In this document: piece after piece, positions 1 through 11,595 of the stretch
Numbering within the stretch: the first letter of the stretch is position 1
Layout: each line of letters opens with the position of its first letter
Source: Halopseudomonas salegens
GTDB taxonomy: Bacteria > Pseudomonadota > Gammaproteobacteria > Pseudomonadales > Pseudomonadaceae
Reading direction: 5' to 3'
DNA: 64,000 nt
Assembly: GCF_900105655.1 (NCBI RefSeq)
Contig: NZ_LT629787.1
Coordinates: 744,001 to 808,000 of the forward strand
The notes under the pieces: generated by a model
Database searches by the model: none
The model's input: only the letters and a program-made list of their open reading frames with translations
What the model was told of the DNA's origin: nothing
Made by a program: the position numbers and the translations under genes

Positions 1-1
1 C

Positions 2-811
2 GCGGAAAGCGAGCAGGCGCTGGCCTGGGCGCAAGCGCAGCAGCAGCCTCTGGATCAGTTGTCGGCAACCCAGGTATATCAGCGGGTGCCGCAGTTGGCA
101 CCGGGTTTTACCCAGGCGTTATGGCAGGCCGATCTGGGTAATGTTCGCAACCCGCGTTTACTTGCAGCGCTCAAGGCACGGTTACTGCAATTCGCCGATT
201 TTTCTCTGCACGAGCACACACCTGTGCTGGGTTTGCAGCAGGCCAATGGACGCGTTTGCGGAGTGCAGTCAGCCGAGGGCGAGATACTGGCTGATGCGGT
301 GGTTCTGGCGGCAGGGGCATGGAGTGGGGATCTGTTGGCGCAGGCGGGTTGGCAGCTGCCGGTGCAGCCGGTCAAGGGTCAGATGTTGTTGTACAAGGCC
401 GCCCCCGGCTGGTTATCGACCATGGTGTTGTATCAGGGGCGCTATGCAATACCGCGCCGTGATGGTCATATCCTGGTTGGCAGTACCCTTGAATATGCCG
501 GTTATGACAAAACCACCACTGCCGAAGCGGCCATCAGCCTGGAGGCTTCGGCAGCCAGACTCTTGCCTGATTTGGCCGAGCAGCGTCCGGTGATGCAGTG
601 GGCAGGATTGCGTCCGGGATCGACGGATGGCATCCCGGCGATTGGTGCAGTCGATCAGTTACCCGGCCTGTGGCTGAATACTGGTCATTTCCGCAATGGT
701 CTGGTGCTGGCTCCGGCGGCCTGTCGTTTGCTGGTCGATCTGATGCTGCAACAGCCGCCGATTATTGCGCCCGAGCCTTATGCAGCGGCACGCCAGCTGC
801 AGCCACTCTAG
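2..811 (+). CDS. thiO: Glycine oxidase ThiO, 3' part (5' end outside window)
   Basis: FAD-dependent amine oxidase of the DAO family. ThiO oxidises glycine to the imine used for the thiazole ring of thiamine. The frame is open from base 2, so at least 269 residues are visible and the N-terminal FAD-binding Rossmann motif lies upstream of the window. The C-terminal signature is clear: a GLRPGSTDGIPAIG stretch followed by GLWLNTGHFRNGLVLAPAA, which closes the active site in this family. The TAG stop (809-811) lies inside the left end of the repeat at 808-930, so the last codons may have been set by that insertion. pilR is convergent downstream. The pilR-thiO neighbourhood matches P. aeruginosa, where minor pilin genes follow. 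Confidence 0.9.
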   Translation, partial: AESEQALAWAQAQQQPLDQLSATQVYQRVPQLAPGFTQALWQADLGNVRNPRLLAALKARLLQFADFSLHEHTPVLGLQQANGRVCGVQSAEGEILADAVVLAAGAWSGDLLAQAGWQLPVQPVKGQMLLYKAAPGWLSTMVLYQGRYAIPRRDGHILVGSTLEYAGYDKTTTAEAAISLEASAARLLPDLAEQRPVMQWAGLRPGSTDGIPAIGAVDQLPGLWLNTGHFRNGLVLAPAACRLLVDLMLQQPPIIAPEPYAAARQLQPL

Positions 812-930
812 GGAGCCTCTGAAAAACGTAGGCGAGGCAGGTGCAGCAAGGCAAAAACAGCCGAAAAAGCGCAGTTTACGCGTGGTGAATGAGCATTTTG
901 AGGCTCCCTAGTGTTTCAGAGACTTCCTAG
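808..930. repeat. 123-bp MITE-like element with 20-bp terminal inverted repeats
   Basis: The left end reads CTAGGGAGCCTCTGAAAAAC (808-827). The reverse complement of the right end (911-930) reads CTAGGAAGTCTCTGAAACAC, a 17 of 20 match. Both ends start with the palindrome CTAG, which could be a target duplication. An internal copy of the terminus (900-911) is a perfect 12-base inverted match to 808-819. The element fills the whole space between thiO and pilR. It contains no ORF. From memory, similar sequences (gcgcagttta..., gagcattttgaggct) are dispersed in several gammaproteobacteria. I saw no second copy in this window. Confidence 0.75.
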
Positions 931-2273
931 TCATCCAGGCCCAGCTTTTTCAGCCGGTAGCGCAATGAACGAAAGGTCAGCCCCAGGCGTTTGGCAGCAG
1001 CGGTCTTGTTCCAGCGGGTTTCTTCCAGGGCATGTTCCAGCGCCTTGCGCTCGATATTGTCGAGGTAGTCTTCCAGTGAGTCGATCTGGTCCAGCCCTGC
1101 AGCTGCTTTGTCCGGGCTGGCGCTGGTGCCGCTGAGCTGAATATCGTCGGCATTTATGCAGTCACTTTCACACAGGGTATAAGCGCGCTCGAGAATGTTT
1201 TCCAGCTCACGCACATTGCCGGGGAAACGGTAATTGAGTAATCGCTCGCGGGCTTCGACGCTGAGCTCGGGCTGACTGTCGTGGCTGCGCTCGGCCAGGC
1301 GCTGCAGGATACGCGTGGCCAACAGCGGGATATCTTCGCGACGTTCTCGCAGCGGTGGGACTTTCAGTTCGATGACATTGATGCGATAGAACAGATCCTG
1401 ACGAAAGTTGCCGGCGGCGACTTCAGCCGCCAGATCGCGGTGAGTGGCGCACAGCAGGCGCACGTCGACACTCTCTTCCTGTTGTGTGCCGACCGGACGC
1501 ACGGCCTTTTCCTGAATTGCACGGAGCAGTTTTACCTGCATCGCCAGTGGCAGGTCGGCGACCTCATCCAGAAACAGAGTGCCGCCGCTGGCCGCCTGAA
1601 ACAGCCCGGGCTTGTCTGCCACTGCGCCGGTAAAACTGCCCTTGCGGTGACCAAAGAACTCGCTCTCCATCAACTCTGCCGGTATCGCCCCACAATTGAC
1701 CGGGACAAAGGGCTGTTCACTGCGCGGCCCTAACTGATGAATTCGCCGGGCGACCAACTCCTTGCCGCTGCCTGATTCGCCACTGATATAAAGAGGCGCC
1801 TGGCTGCGCGACAGTTTGCCGATTTGTCGCCGCAGACGGGCGATCGGCTCGGATTCACCGAGGATAGGGTCGTCGATATCCGGTTGACTGGTAGCGGGTG
1901 AGGTAACCTGCAAGCGCAGCGCATGGTTGACCAGTTCGCGTAGCCGCTGCAGGTCGACCGGCTTGGTCAGAAAATCAAAGGCCCCGGCCTTGAGCGCGTT
2001 GATGGCGGTATCAAGGCTGCCATAGGCGGTAATCATGGCAACCGGTGTTTGAGGGTAGTGCTGCTGGATATGCTTGACGATCTGCAAGCCGTCACCGTCT
2101 GGCAGCCGCATATCGGTCAGGCAGATGGCGAAGCTCTCGGTCTTGAGCAATGCCAGTGCTTCGCCCTGGTTTTTAGCCTTGCGGGCGTCCACCTGCATGC
2201 GTCCCAGAGTCAGCTCGAGTAACTCCAGTATGTCCGGCTCATCATCAATCAGCAGTGCGAGGGGTTTGCTCAT
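927..2273 (-). CDS. pilR: Type IV pilus response regulator PilR (sigma-54 activator)
   Basis: NtrC-type activator that, with PilS and sigma-54, switches on pilin transcription. The 448 residues comprise a receiver domain with phospho-acceptor Asp54 (LTDMRLPDGDG), an AAA+ domain with Walker A GESGSGKE and a GSFTGA sigma-54 contact loop (the Ser variant I recall from P. aeruginosa PilR), and a C-terminal Fis-type helix-turn-helix ending RSLRYRLKKLGLDD. I chose the ATG at 2273, which gives MSKPLALLIDDEPD; a TTG 15 bases upstream would add five residues. A GGGAG lies just before that TTG, so the longer start is not excluded. pilS is 36 bases upstream on the same strand. The TAG stop lies in the right end of the 808-930 repeat. 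Confidence 0.95.
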   Translation of the reverse strand: MSKPLALLIDDEPDILELLELTLGRMQVDARKAKNQGEALALLKTESFAICLTDMRLPDGDGLQIVKHIQQHYPQTPVAMITAYGSLDTAINALKAGAFDFLTKPVDLQRLRELVNHALRLQVTSPATSQPDIDDPILGESEPIARLRRQIGKLSRSQAPLYISGESGSGKELVARRIHQLGPRSEQPFVPVNCGAIPAELMESEFFGHRKGSFTGAVADKPGLFQAASGGTLFLDEVADLPLAMQVKLLRAIQEKAVRPVGTQQEESVDVRLLCATHRDLAAEVAAGNFRQDLFYRINVIELKVPPLRERREDIPLLATRILQRLAERSHDSQPELSVEARERLLNYRFPGNVRELENILERAYTLCESDCINADDIQLSGTSASPDKAAAGLDQIDSLEDYLDNIERKALEHALEETRWNKTAAAKRLGLTFRSLRYRLKKLGLDD

Positions 2274-2309
2274 TGCGCGGTTCGTCAACTCCCTGTTGGT
2301 TTGTCACCA

Positions 2310-3908
2310 TCATACCAGCCGTTTTGCATGCGCAAAGGTTATGCGCATGCAACTGCCCCGCGGTTCTACCGGGGCATACTCCAGCCGGGCCTGGTTGCTC
2401 TCGCAGAGTTCACGACAGATATACAGCCCCAGGCCATTGCCGCTGGCTTCAGTGGTATAGAAAGGTTCGAAAATCTGCTCGACCTTGTCCTCATCGATGC
2501 CGGGGCCGTGGTCAATGACTTCAAGTACCGGTTTATCGGTTTCCGGATGTTGGTAGAGGTTGATGAAAACAGTGCGTTTGTCATCAATCAGTGGGCTGTA
2601 ACGCAGGGCATTCTGGCACAGGTTGTTGAGTACCTGAGACAGCTGATTGGGGTCGATCCGGGTCGTAATGCCTTCCTTTTCGATCTCGCAGCACAGGTTG
2701 TCTTCTGCCGGGTGGCTAAGTCGGAAGTCACGCGCATATTCATGCAGCCAGAGCGCCAGATCGACCAGTTGCGGTTCGCTCGGGCGTCGGCGTGAAAGCT
2801 CCAGCACGGTTTCGATCACTGCGTTCATGCGCTTGGATTGCTGCTGAATGATGTCCAGCAAGCGTTGGTCCTGGCTGTCTTGCACGTCGGACTCGCGCAA
2901 CAGTTGCGCAGCGTGGCTGATGGCTCCCAACGGGTTGCGGATTTCGTGGGCAATACTGGCGGTCAAGCGGCCCAGGGAGGCAAGCTTCAGCTGCTGGGCC
3001 TGCTGTGCTACCTGAGTGTTGTCATCCAGGAAGATCAAGACTGAGCGGTCGGCTTGCGACAGGTGTTTGAAATTCGCCATCAACTCGGCGCCGCCACTGT
3101 GGTTGCGGAAGCCGGAAGGTCGGGCAGATGGATTGTGTCGCCATTGTTGCAGGCGTTGTTCCAGCTCAGGTGCCAGTTGGTGCAAGCGCATACCGCGAAG
3201 GATTGGCTTGCCGAGCAATTGGGCGCTGGCCTCGTTGGCGACCAGCAGCTGCTGGTCGGCATCAGTCACCATGATGCCGGTACGCATACGCTGGATAATC
3301 AGCTGATTGAGCTGTTCAAGGTTGGCCAGGCTGGCAGCCTGTTTTTGTGCCAGACGTTCGGAAACCTGCAAGCGTCGGCTGAGACGCTGGACGAACAGGG
3401 CGACAGCAAAGTAAATGCAGCCAAGAACGCCGACTTGCAGATAACTCTGGGGAATCGAGGGATGCGCGAGACTGATAAAAAAAGTCAGGTAGATCAACAG
3501 CAGACTGGCGATTGCCGGCAACACCAGACCGATACGCCCATGCAGCAAGACATTGGCCACTGCGACAGGAATGATCAGCAGATTGCCGAAGCCGCTGCCC
3601 GAGCCGCCAGCTGCATAGAAAAGTACGCCCAGTAGCAGCATATCCAGGCCAGTGAGGCAGAAAATCAGCAGATCGCGCTTGCCCTTGTAGAGAAAAAGCG
3701 CAGTCAGGACGCTGACGAACAGATACAACCAACTGATGGCGTCAAAGAGGGCAGGACTACTCAGTTGCAGCAGGTCGCCGCGCAAAGCGGAGTTGGTCAG
3801 CAGGGTAAGGCCGAAACCGAGGATAACCCGATAGAGGTTATAGACCCGCAGAATGCGTGGGCGTTGAAGGTCGACCGGATCACTCATGATCTGCGTCACG
3901 GTGCTCAT
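2310..3908 (-). CDS. pilS: Type IV pilus sensor histidine kinase PilS
   Basis: Inner-membrane histidine kinase that phosphorylates PilR; in P. aeruginosa it senses pilin in the membrane. The 532 residues match the usual PilS length. About six hydrophobic segments lie between residues 30 and 175, then a PAS-like domain (about 195-300), the dimerisation/H-box with His321 (SIAHEIRNPLGAISHAAQLL), an N-box (NNLCQNALRYS), G1 (DHGPGID) and G2 (NGLGLYICREL). The start may instead be Met8 (3887), which would shorten the overlap with the preceding small gene from 29 to 8 bases (ATGAGTGA arrangement). No strong ribosome site distinguishes the two. Confidence 0.95.
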   Translation of the reverse strand: MSTVTQIMSDPVDLQRPRILRVYNLYRVILGFGLTLLTNSALRGDLLQLSSPALFDAISWLYLFVSVLTALFLYKGKRDLLIFCLTGLDMLLLGVLFYAAGGSGSGFGNLLIIPVAVANVLLHGRIGLVLPAIASLLLIYLTFFISLAHPSIPQSYLQVGVLGCIYFAVALFVQRLSRRLQVSERLAQKQAASLANLEQLNQLIIQRMRTGIMVTDADQQLLVANEASAQLLGKPILRGMRLHQLAPELEQRLQQWRHNPSARPSGFRNHSGGAELMANFKHLSQADRSVLIFLDDNTQVAQQAQQLKLASLGRLTASIAHEIRNPLGAISHAAQLLRESDVQDSQDQRLLDIIQQQSKRMNAVIETVLELSRRRPSEPQLVDLALWLHEYARDFRLSHPAEDNLCCEIEKEGITTRIDPNQLSQVLNNLCQNALRYSPLIDDKRTVFINLYQHPETDKPVLEVIDHGPGIDEDKVEQIFEPFYTTEASGNGLGLYICRELCESNQARLEYAPVEPRGSCMRITFAHAKRLV

Positions 3909-4113
3909 GGCAGCAATACCAGTATTCCCCCGACTGCAGCGCCTGATCTTGCGGCAAATGCAGCTGGCAGTGCTGACAGCGGACCATCAATGGTGGCTTT
4001 GTCGGGTCCGCCGACGGTGCCTGATTGGCTGCGTGCCAGGCCTGAATGCGCCGCCACAGTGTGAGGCAGGCCACAATCAGGATTATCAGGATAATGAGTT
4101 TGATCAGCCCCAT
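3880..4113 (-). CDS. Small membrane-anchored zinc-ribbon protein (PP0621 type)
   Basis: This 77-residue protein has one N-terminal membrane segment (about residues 3-20, LIKLIILIILIVACLTLW). A short soluble tail carries CxxC (RCQHCQ) and, after an aromatic stretch, CCHEH. The four Cys plus His look like a small metal-binding ribbon. I recognise it as the small conserved protein found just upstream of pilS in pseudomonads. Its biochemical role is unknown to me. The ATG is preceded by GAGAGA. It overlaps the start of pilS, so the two are probably translationally coupled, which hints at a link to PilS function. Confidence 0.8.
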   Translation of the reverse strand: MGLIKLIILIILIVACLTLWRRIQAWHAANQAPSADPTKPPLMVRCQHCQLHLPQDQALQSGEYWYCCHEHRDADHE

Positions 4114-4289
4114 GCTCTCTCGCTACAGGAAATCACTGGTTCAATGCGGGGCAGGCCAAATGGCCACCCTCGGCATTGGTTGATTGAGTGTCCAGTTTAG
4201 CCTGCAAGCAGGGCGCTTAACCAGCAGACGATTGCCCCGCCAGCGCGCTTGCCGGACAATAGTGGCAATGACCTTGATGGAGATGATTG

Positions 4290-5921
4290 ATGAGCGCCAG
4301 TTTGCGTGTGGTAATGGCCCAGCTCAACCTGCGGGTAGGGGACGTTCAGGGCAATGTACAGCGCATTGTTGACATGGCTGTGCATGCCCGCGATGAGCTT
4401 GATGCCCGGGTAGTGGTCTTTCCCGAGTTAAGTCTGTGCGGTTATCCGCCGGAAGATTTGCTGCTGCGCTCAAGCATGCAGGCGCGCATAGAAGCCGCGC
4501 TGAACCGATTGTGCAATGAAGTGCAGGGCATTTACATGGTGGTGGGCTACCCCTGGCGCGAAGGCGAGCTGTGCTTCAATCAGGCTGCAATCATTGCTGA
4601 TGGCCAGGTGCTGGCGACTTACGCCAAGCAAGAGCTGCCCAATTACAAGGTATTCGACGAAAAGCGTTATTTTGCCGCCGGCAACAGCCCCTGCGTGCTG
4701 GAGATCGATGGCTTGCCTGTCGCTTTGACTATCTGCGAAGACATCTGGCATCCAGGACCCATGGCCCAGGCCAAAGCGGCGGGTGCACGCCTGATGTTGA
4801 ACCTGAATGCGTCACCTTTTCACATGGATAAACAGGCTGAGCGCGAAGCGGTATTGGCTGAGCGTTGCGCCGAAAGCGGTATGCCGATTATCTATGTCAA
4901 TCAGGTCGGTGGGCAGGACGAGCTGGTATTTGACGGTGGTTCGGTGGCAATGGGTGCACAGGGTGACCTTGCGTTGCGGGCGCCGGCCTATGTCGAAGGC
5001 CTGTATCCGGTGGATGTTACACATACCGGGCAGCAGGTGTTGTTGCGCCAGGGCAGTGTTGCTGCCTTGCCCGAACTGGAATCCAGCGTTTATCAGGCGC
5101 TGGTCACCGGTGTGCGCGATTATGTCAACAAGAATGGTTTCAAGCGCGTAGTGCTCGGGTTGTCCGGCGGTATCGATTCGGCGTTGAGCCTGGCCGTTGC
5201 TGCCGATGCGCTGGGGCCAGAGCGGGTAGAGGCGGTAATGATGCCTTATCACTACACGTCCAGTATGAGTCTTGAAGATGCCGAAGCCCAGGCCAAAGCC
5301 ATGCATGTTGCCTATCATGTGGTGCCGATCGCCCCCATGGTAGACGCCTTTATGCAGAGCCTGGCGCCAATGTTTGAGGGCCTGCCACGAGATACCACAG
5401 AAGAGAATCTGCAGGCCCGCTGTCGAGGAACCCTGTTGATGGCATTGTCGAACAAGACAGGGGCGCTGGTCCTGACCACCGGCAACAAGAGTGAAATGGC
5501 GGTCGGTTATGCCACCTTGTACGGTGATATGGCTGGCGGCTTTGATGTGCTCAAGGATGTGCCCAAGGTACTGGTGTTCAAGCTGGCGGAATACCGCAAC
5601 CGCCAGGGGCAGGTGATCCCGCAGCGGGTAATCGATCGCCCGCCGAGTGCAGAGCTGGCGCCGGATCAGAAGGATGAGGATTCACTGCCGGGTTATCCGG
5701 AGCTGGACGAAATTCTTCGGCTGTATATCGAGCACGATTTGTCGGCCACCGCAATCATTGCCGCCGGCTTTGATGCCGATACGGTCAAACGGGTGTTGCG
5801 GCTGGTAGATATCAATGAATACAAGCGTCGGCAGGCCGCGGTTGGCCCGCGGATTACCCAGCGCGGCTTTGGTCGTGACCGGCGTTATCCGATTACTTCC
5901 GGGTGGCGAATGGAAGACTAG
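4290..5921 (+). CDS. nadE: Glutamine-dependent NAD+ synthetase
   Basis: Converts nicotinic acid adenine dinucleotide to NAD+ with ammonia released from glutamine. The 543 residues fit the two-domain form. The N-terminal nitrilase-type glutaminase has the Glu (VFPELSLCGYPPEDL), Lys (AKQELPNYKVFDEKRYF) and Cys (ALTICEDIWH, near residue 148) triad. The C-terminal synthetase has the ATP loop LSGGIDSALSLAVAADAL near residue 291 and the TGNKSEMAVGY stretch. The ATG at 4290 has TGGAGA seven bases upstream; the TTG codon just before it is not needed. The gene is divergent from pilS and convergent with bamD. I do not recall nadE at this position in P. aeruginosa, so it may be an insertion into the pilS-bamD block. 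Confidence 0.93.
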   Translation: MSASLRVVMAQLNLRVGDVQGNVQRIVDMAVHARDELDARVVVFPELSLCGYPPEDLLLRSSMQARIEAALNRLCNEVQGIYMVVGYPWREGELCFNQAAIIADGQVLATYAKQELPNYKVFDEKRYFAAGNSPCVLEIDGLPVALTICEDIWHPGPMAQAKAAGARLMLNLNASPFHMDKQAEREAVLAERCAESGMPIIYVNQVGGQDELVFDGGSVAMGAQGDLALRAPAYVEGLYPVDVTHTGQQVLLRQGSVAALPELESSVYQALVTGVRDYVNKNGFKRVVLGLSGGIDSALSLAVAADALGPERVEAVMMPYHYTSSMSLEDAEAQAKAMHVAYHVVPIAPMVDAFMQSLAPMFEGLPRDTTEENLQARCRGTLLMALSNKTGALVLTTGNKSEMAVGYATLYGDMAGGFDVLKDVPKVLVFKLAEYRNRQGQVIPQRVIDRPPSAELAPDQKDEDSLPGYPELDEILRLYIEHDLSATAIIAAGFDADTVKRVLRLVDINEYKRRQAAVGPRITQRGFGRDRRYPITSGWRMED

Positions 5922-5922
5922 C

Positions 5923-5956
5923 AATAAAAAAACCGGCCAAGGCCGGTTTTTTTATT
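5923..5956. terminator. Bidirectional rho-independent terminator, nadE / bamD
   Basis: Inverted repeat with an A-tract on the left, ACCGGCC stem, AA loop, GGCCGGT stem and a T-tract on the right. It lies between convergent nadE and bamD and works in both directions. Confidence 0.92.
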
Positions 5957-5968
5957 ACTTGTTTGAGC

Positions 5969-6955
5969 TCAATCCAGCAAGCCGAAGGTCAGGCGGCTCC
6001 ACCAACTGCGCTGCGGTTGCTGTGGAACGCGGATTTCACGCGGAAGACTGGCAACTGCATCGTTGTACTGGCGTTGCATCTCGCGGTCCATCATTGAGCC
6101 CTCGGCTACCGTGGGCGGGGTCAACAATTTGTCCAGAGCGCCTACGGTCATGCTCTCCACCCAGCCGGCTTGGCGCTGGCGTGGTTCTACATGATGACGG
6201 AACTCGCCATTGTTCAGGCTGGGGTGTTCAGGGTAGTTGCTCTGCAAGGTCAACAGCGCGGCATCAGCCAGATCGTTCAGTGCCAGGCGTTGGTAGGCTT
6301 CGACCATCAGCGCAAGACCATCACTGACGGACGGGGTCTGCTGAAAGTTCTCGACGATGTAGCGGCCACGATTGGCGGCAGCAACATAGGCACCCCGTTT
6401 GAGGTAGAAATGACCGACATGGGCATCATAGGCGGCCAGCAGGTTGCGCAGATAGACCATGCGCAAGCGCGCATCGGGTGCGTATCGGCTATCCGGATAG
6501 CGGCTGACCAGTTGGGCAAATTCATTGAAGGAGTCGCGCGCACCACCCGGATCGCGGCGCGTCATATCCAGTGGCAGGAAGCGCTCGAACACACCCTGAT
6601 CCCGGGTAAATGATGCCATCCCGCGAATGTAATAGGCGTAATCCGCATTCGGATGTTGTGGGTGCAAGCGAATAAAGCGCTCAGCGGCGGCGCGGGACGC
6701 TTCCGGCTCGATGTTCTGGTAATAGGCGTAAATCAGTTCCAGTTGGGCTTGTTGTGCATAGCGGCCAAAAGGATAACGCGATTCAAGAGCTTGCAACTTT
6801 TCAATGGCAGCGGCGTAATTGCGGCTTTCCAGGTCCTGTTGCGCCTGCTGGTAAAGCTCGCTTTCACTCAATGACTCATCGATAACCCCACGGTTCGAGG
6901 CACATGCGGTGAGCAGGACCATGAGGGCGATCAGCAGAATGTGTTTCATTGGCAT
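5969..6955 (-). CDS. bamD: Outer membrane assembly lipoprotein BamD
   Basis: Essential lipoprotein of the BAM complex that inserts beta-barrel proteins in the outer membrane. The N-terminus has a lipoprotein signal with lipobox LLTAC (Cys18 in the form starting MPMKHILL). The mature part is built of TPR-like helices ([20 protein letters not shown] ...), including the conserved DYAYYIRG and [10 protein letters not shown] segments. Length is 328 residues, close to the usual size but with a longer C-terminal tail than E. coli BamD. Met3 (6949) is an equally good start. rluD is divergent upstream, as in other pseudomonads. Confidence 0.93.
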   Translation of the reverse strand: MPMKHILLIALMVLLTACASNRGVIDESLSESELYQQAQQDLESRNYAAAIEKLQALESRYPFGRYAQQAQLELIYAYYQNIEPEASRAAAERFIRLHPQHPNADYAYYIRGMASFTRDQGVFERFLPLDMTRRDPGGARDSFNEFAQLVSRYPDSRYAPDARLRMVYLRNLLAAYDAHVGHFYLKRGAYVAAANRGRYIVENFQQTPSVSDGLALMVEAYQRLALNDLADAALLTLQSNYPEHPSLNNGEFRHHVEPRQRQAGWVESMTVGALDKLLTPPTVAEGSMMDREMQRQYNDAVASLPREIRVPQQPQRSWWSRLTFGLLD

Positions 6956-7137
6956 AGTACGTTATCCAGTGGGAGGCCTTGTCTGTTGCGCGCGGGGCCG
7001 TCCTGTTATAGTTGGCGCAGTTTATTGCTGTTGGTTGGACCAGCAGCATGCAACGAAGCCGTATTTAACCACAGCGCAGGCCCGAAACCAAAAGGGATTC
7101 ATGTCTGCCCCAGCCTGCCACACTTCAGCGAGTCTGC

Positions 7138-8100
7138 ATGTCCGAACGTATCCGCTTGTCCGCCCAGGTCAGCCCGCAACAGGGCGGTCAGCGTCTTGAC
7201 CAGGTTGCCGCCCAGTTGTTCCCCGACCACTCACGCTCTCGTCTGCAGAACTGGATCAAGTCGGGTGAACTGACCGTTGATGGCCGCCAGCTGCGTCCGC
7301 GTGATGCCGTTTTTGGTGGTGAGGAGCTGGTGCTGGATGCCGAGCGCGAAGTGCAGGGCGACTGGCAGGCGGAAGCCATCGCGCTGGATATCGTCTATGA
7401 AGATGACGCTTTGCTGGTGATCAACAAGCCCGCCGGTCTGGTCGTGCATCCGGCTGCCGGGCACCATGACGGTACCTTGCTGAATGCGCTGCTGCATCAT
7501 GTGCCCTCCCTGAAAACCGTCCCGAGGGCCGGTATTGTGCATCGACTGGACAAGGACACCACAGGCCTGATGGTCGTGGCCAAGACCCTGGAAGCCCAGA
7601 CGGCACTGGTCAATCAGATGCAGGCACGCACCGTCAGTCGTGAATACGAGTGTGTGGTGGTCGGGGTGATGACCGCTGGCGGCAAGGTCGATGAGCCGAT
7701 TGCCCGGCATGGCGTCAATCGGCAGAAAATGGCAGTGGTGGCTGGCGGCAAGGAAGCGATCAGTCATTATCGGGTGATTCAGCGCTATCGCGCGCATACC
7801 CATGTCAAGGTCAAGCTGGAAACTGGCCGCACCCATCAAATCCGGGTGCATATGGCGTATATCCACTATCCTCTGGTGGGTGACCCGGTATATGGCGGGC
7901 GCATGCGCATCCCCCCGGGTGCCAGCCCTGAATTGCTGCGCGAGTTGCGTGAATTCCCGCGTCAGGCCCTGCATGCCCGGCGGCTGGAACTGGAACATCC
8001 GGATGATGGTCGCTTGCTGCATTGGCAGGTGCCGCGTCCGGCGGACATGCAGCACCTGCTGGCGCTGCTGGAAGAAGATGCAGGAGAGCTGCATGACTGA
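7138..8100 (+). CDS. rluD: 23S rRNA pseudouridine synthase RluD
   Basis: Makes the pseudouridines of helix 69 in 23S rRNA (E. coli positions 1911, 1915, 1917). The 320 residues have an N-terminal S4 RNA-binding domain (GGQRLDQVAAQLFPDHSRS) and the RluA-type catalytic domain with the Asp motif HRLDKDTTG and the downstream GRTHQIRVHM signature. The end of the gene carries the ribosome site and start codon of pgeF (overlap of 8 bases), so the two are coupled. Divergent from bamD; the 182 bases between them should hold both promoters, but I see no clear consensus. Confidence 0.95.
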   Translation: MSERIRLSAQVSPQQGGQRLDQVAAQLFPDHSRSRLQNWIKSGELTVDGRQLRPRDAVFGGEELVLDAEREVQGDWQAEAIALDIVYEDDALLVINKPAGLVVHPAAGHHDGTLLNALLHHVPSLKTVPRAGIVHRLDKDTTGLMVVAKTLEAQTALVNQMQARTVSREYECVVVGVMTAGGKVDEPIARHGVNRQKMAVVAGGKEAISHYRVIQRYRAHTHVKVKLETGRTHQIRVHMAYIHYPLVGDPVYGGRMRIPPGASPELLRELREFPRQALHARRLELEHPDDGRLLHWQVPRPADMQHLLALLEEDAGELHD

Positions 8101-8839
8101 ATTGCTGAGCAATTGCCTGACTGCCCGCTGGCCGGCTTTGCCTCGGGTGCGTACCTGTATTACCACGCGGATCGGTGGGAACAGCCAGGCACCCTGGGAC
8201 AGCTTCAATATGGCTGCGCACGTGGGGGATGATGCCGAGATGGTAGCGGCCAATCGGACACAGTTGCAGCAGGCTCTGGATTGCCAGCCGGCATGGCTGC
8301 AACAAAGTCACAGCACCCGGGTGGTAGCTGCGGATCCGGGTCAGGACGTCGACGCCGATGCCAGTTGGACGGACACACCAGGTATTGCCTGTGCGGTGCT
8401 GACTGCCGACTGTCTGCCGGTGTTGCTGACTACCTTTGCTGCCGATCGGGTGGCTGCAGCGCATGCGGGCTGGCGCGGGCTGGCTGACGGGGTGGTGGAA
8501 AATACCCTGGCGGCGCTGGAAGTTCCCGGCAATCAGGTGCTTGCCTGGCTGGGTCCGGCGATTGGTCCGCAGGCTTTCGAAGTCGGTGAGGATGTGGTCG
8601 AGGCGTTTGTTCGTCAGGATGACAGCGCCTGGCAGGCATTCGAGGAAACCGGGCAGGCGGGCAAGTACCTGGCCAATATTTATCAGTTGGCACGGATGCG
8701 TCTCAAGGCTGCCGGGGTCGAACATATTTATGGTGGTGACTTGTGCACTGTGAGTGACCCGCAGCGTTTCTATTCCTATCGCCGTGATGGCGACACCGGG
8801 CGCATGGCTTCACTGATCTGGCTGGCTGACGCCGATTGA
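8093..8839 (+). CDS. pgeF: Peptidoglycan editing factor PgeF (laccase-domain family)
   Basis: Member of the YfiH/PgeF family, which in E. coli keeps L-serine out of the peptidoglycan stem; older annotations call it polyphenol oxidase or laccase. The metal site residues are visible in SHSTRVV, LTADCLPVLL and AAHAGWRGL (His, Cys, His). The open frame extends far upstream, but the ATG at 8093 with GGAGAG just before it gives the normal start (MTELLSNCLTARWPALP) and 248 residues. It overlaps the rluD stop. Same order as P. aeruginosa rluD-pgeF-clpB. Confidence 0.92.
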   Translation: MTELLSNCLTARWPALPRVRTCITTRIGGNSQAPWDSFNMAAHVGDDAEMVAANRTQLQQALDCQPAWLQQSHSTRVVAADPGQDVDADASWTDTPGIACAVLTADCLPVLLTTFAADRVAAAHAGWRGLADGVVENTLAALEVPGNQVLAWLGPAIGPQAFEVGEDVVEAFVRQDDSAWQAFEETGQAGKYLANIYQLARMRLKAAGVEHIYGGDLCTVSDPQRFYSYRRDGDTGRMASLIWLADAD

Positions 8840-8889
8840 GTCGGTTGGGAAGAAGCGACAAATAATTGACCCTGATCAAGTGTCAGCCC

Positions 8890-8917
8890 CTTGAAACGGC
8901 AATAATCAACCCTATCT
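8890..8917 (+). promoter_or_regulatory. Sigma-32 heat-shock promoter of clpB
   Basis: CTTGAAA (8890-8896), a 13-base spacer, then CCCTATCT (8910-8917). This fits the sigma-32 consensus CTTGAAA-N13/14-CCCCATNT with one changed base, about 60 bases before the clpB start codon. Confidence 0.85.
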
Positions 8918-8975
8918 ATTAAGCATATGATGAATGCTGCCGGCTTCTGGCTGGCCAACAGATAGGACAGTGACC

Positions 8976-11543
<2,568 letters not shown>

Positions 11544-11558
11544 TTGACCGGTACTGAC

Positions 11559-11592
11559 AAAAGGCCGTATTCCGCCAGGAATACGGCCTTTT
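11559..11592. terminator. Bidirectional terminator, clpB / aceF
   Basis: Perfect 15-base stem AAAAGGCCGTATTCC / GGAATACGGCCTTTT with a four-base loop between convergent clpB and aceF. The A/T ends make it active in both directions. Confidence 0.92.
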
Positions 11593-11595
11593 CGT

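Noticed and set aside
927..2273. GSFTGA in place of GAFTGA in PilR as a possible defect
   Set aside because: From memory P. aeruginosa PilR has the same Ser variant, so it is normal for this regulator.
7802..8092. Long N-terminal extension of pgeF overlapping rluD
   Set aside because: The frame is open by chance; the ATG at 8093 with GGAGAG gives the normal family length.
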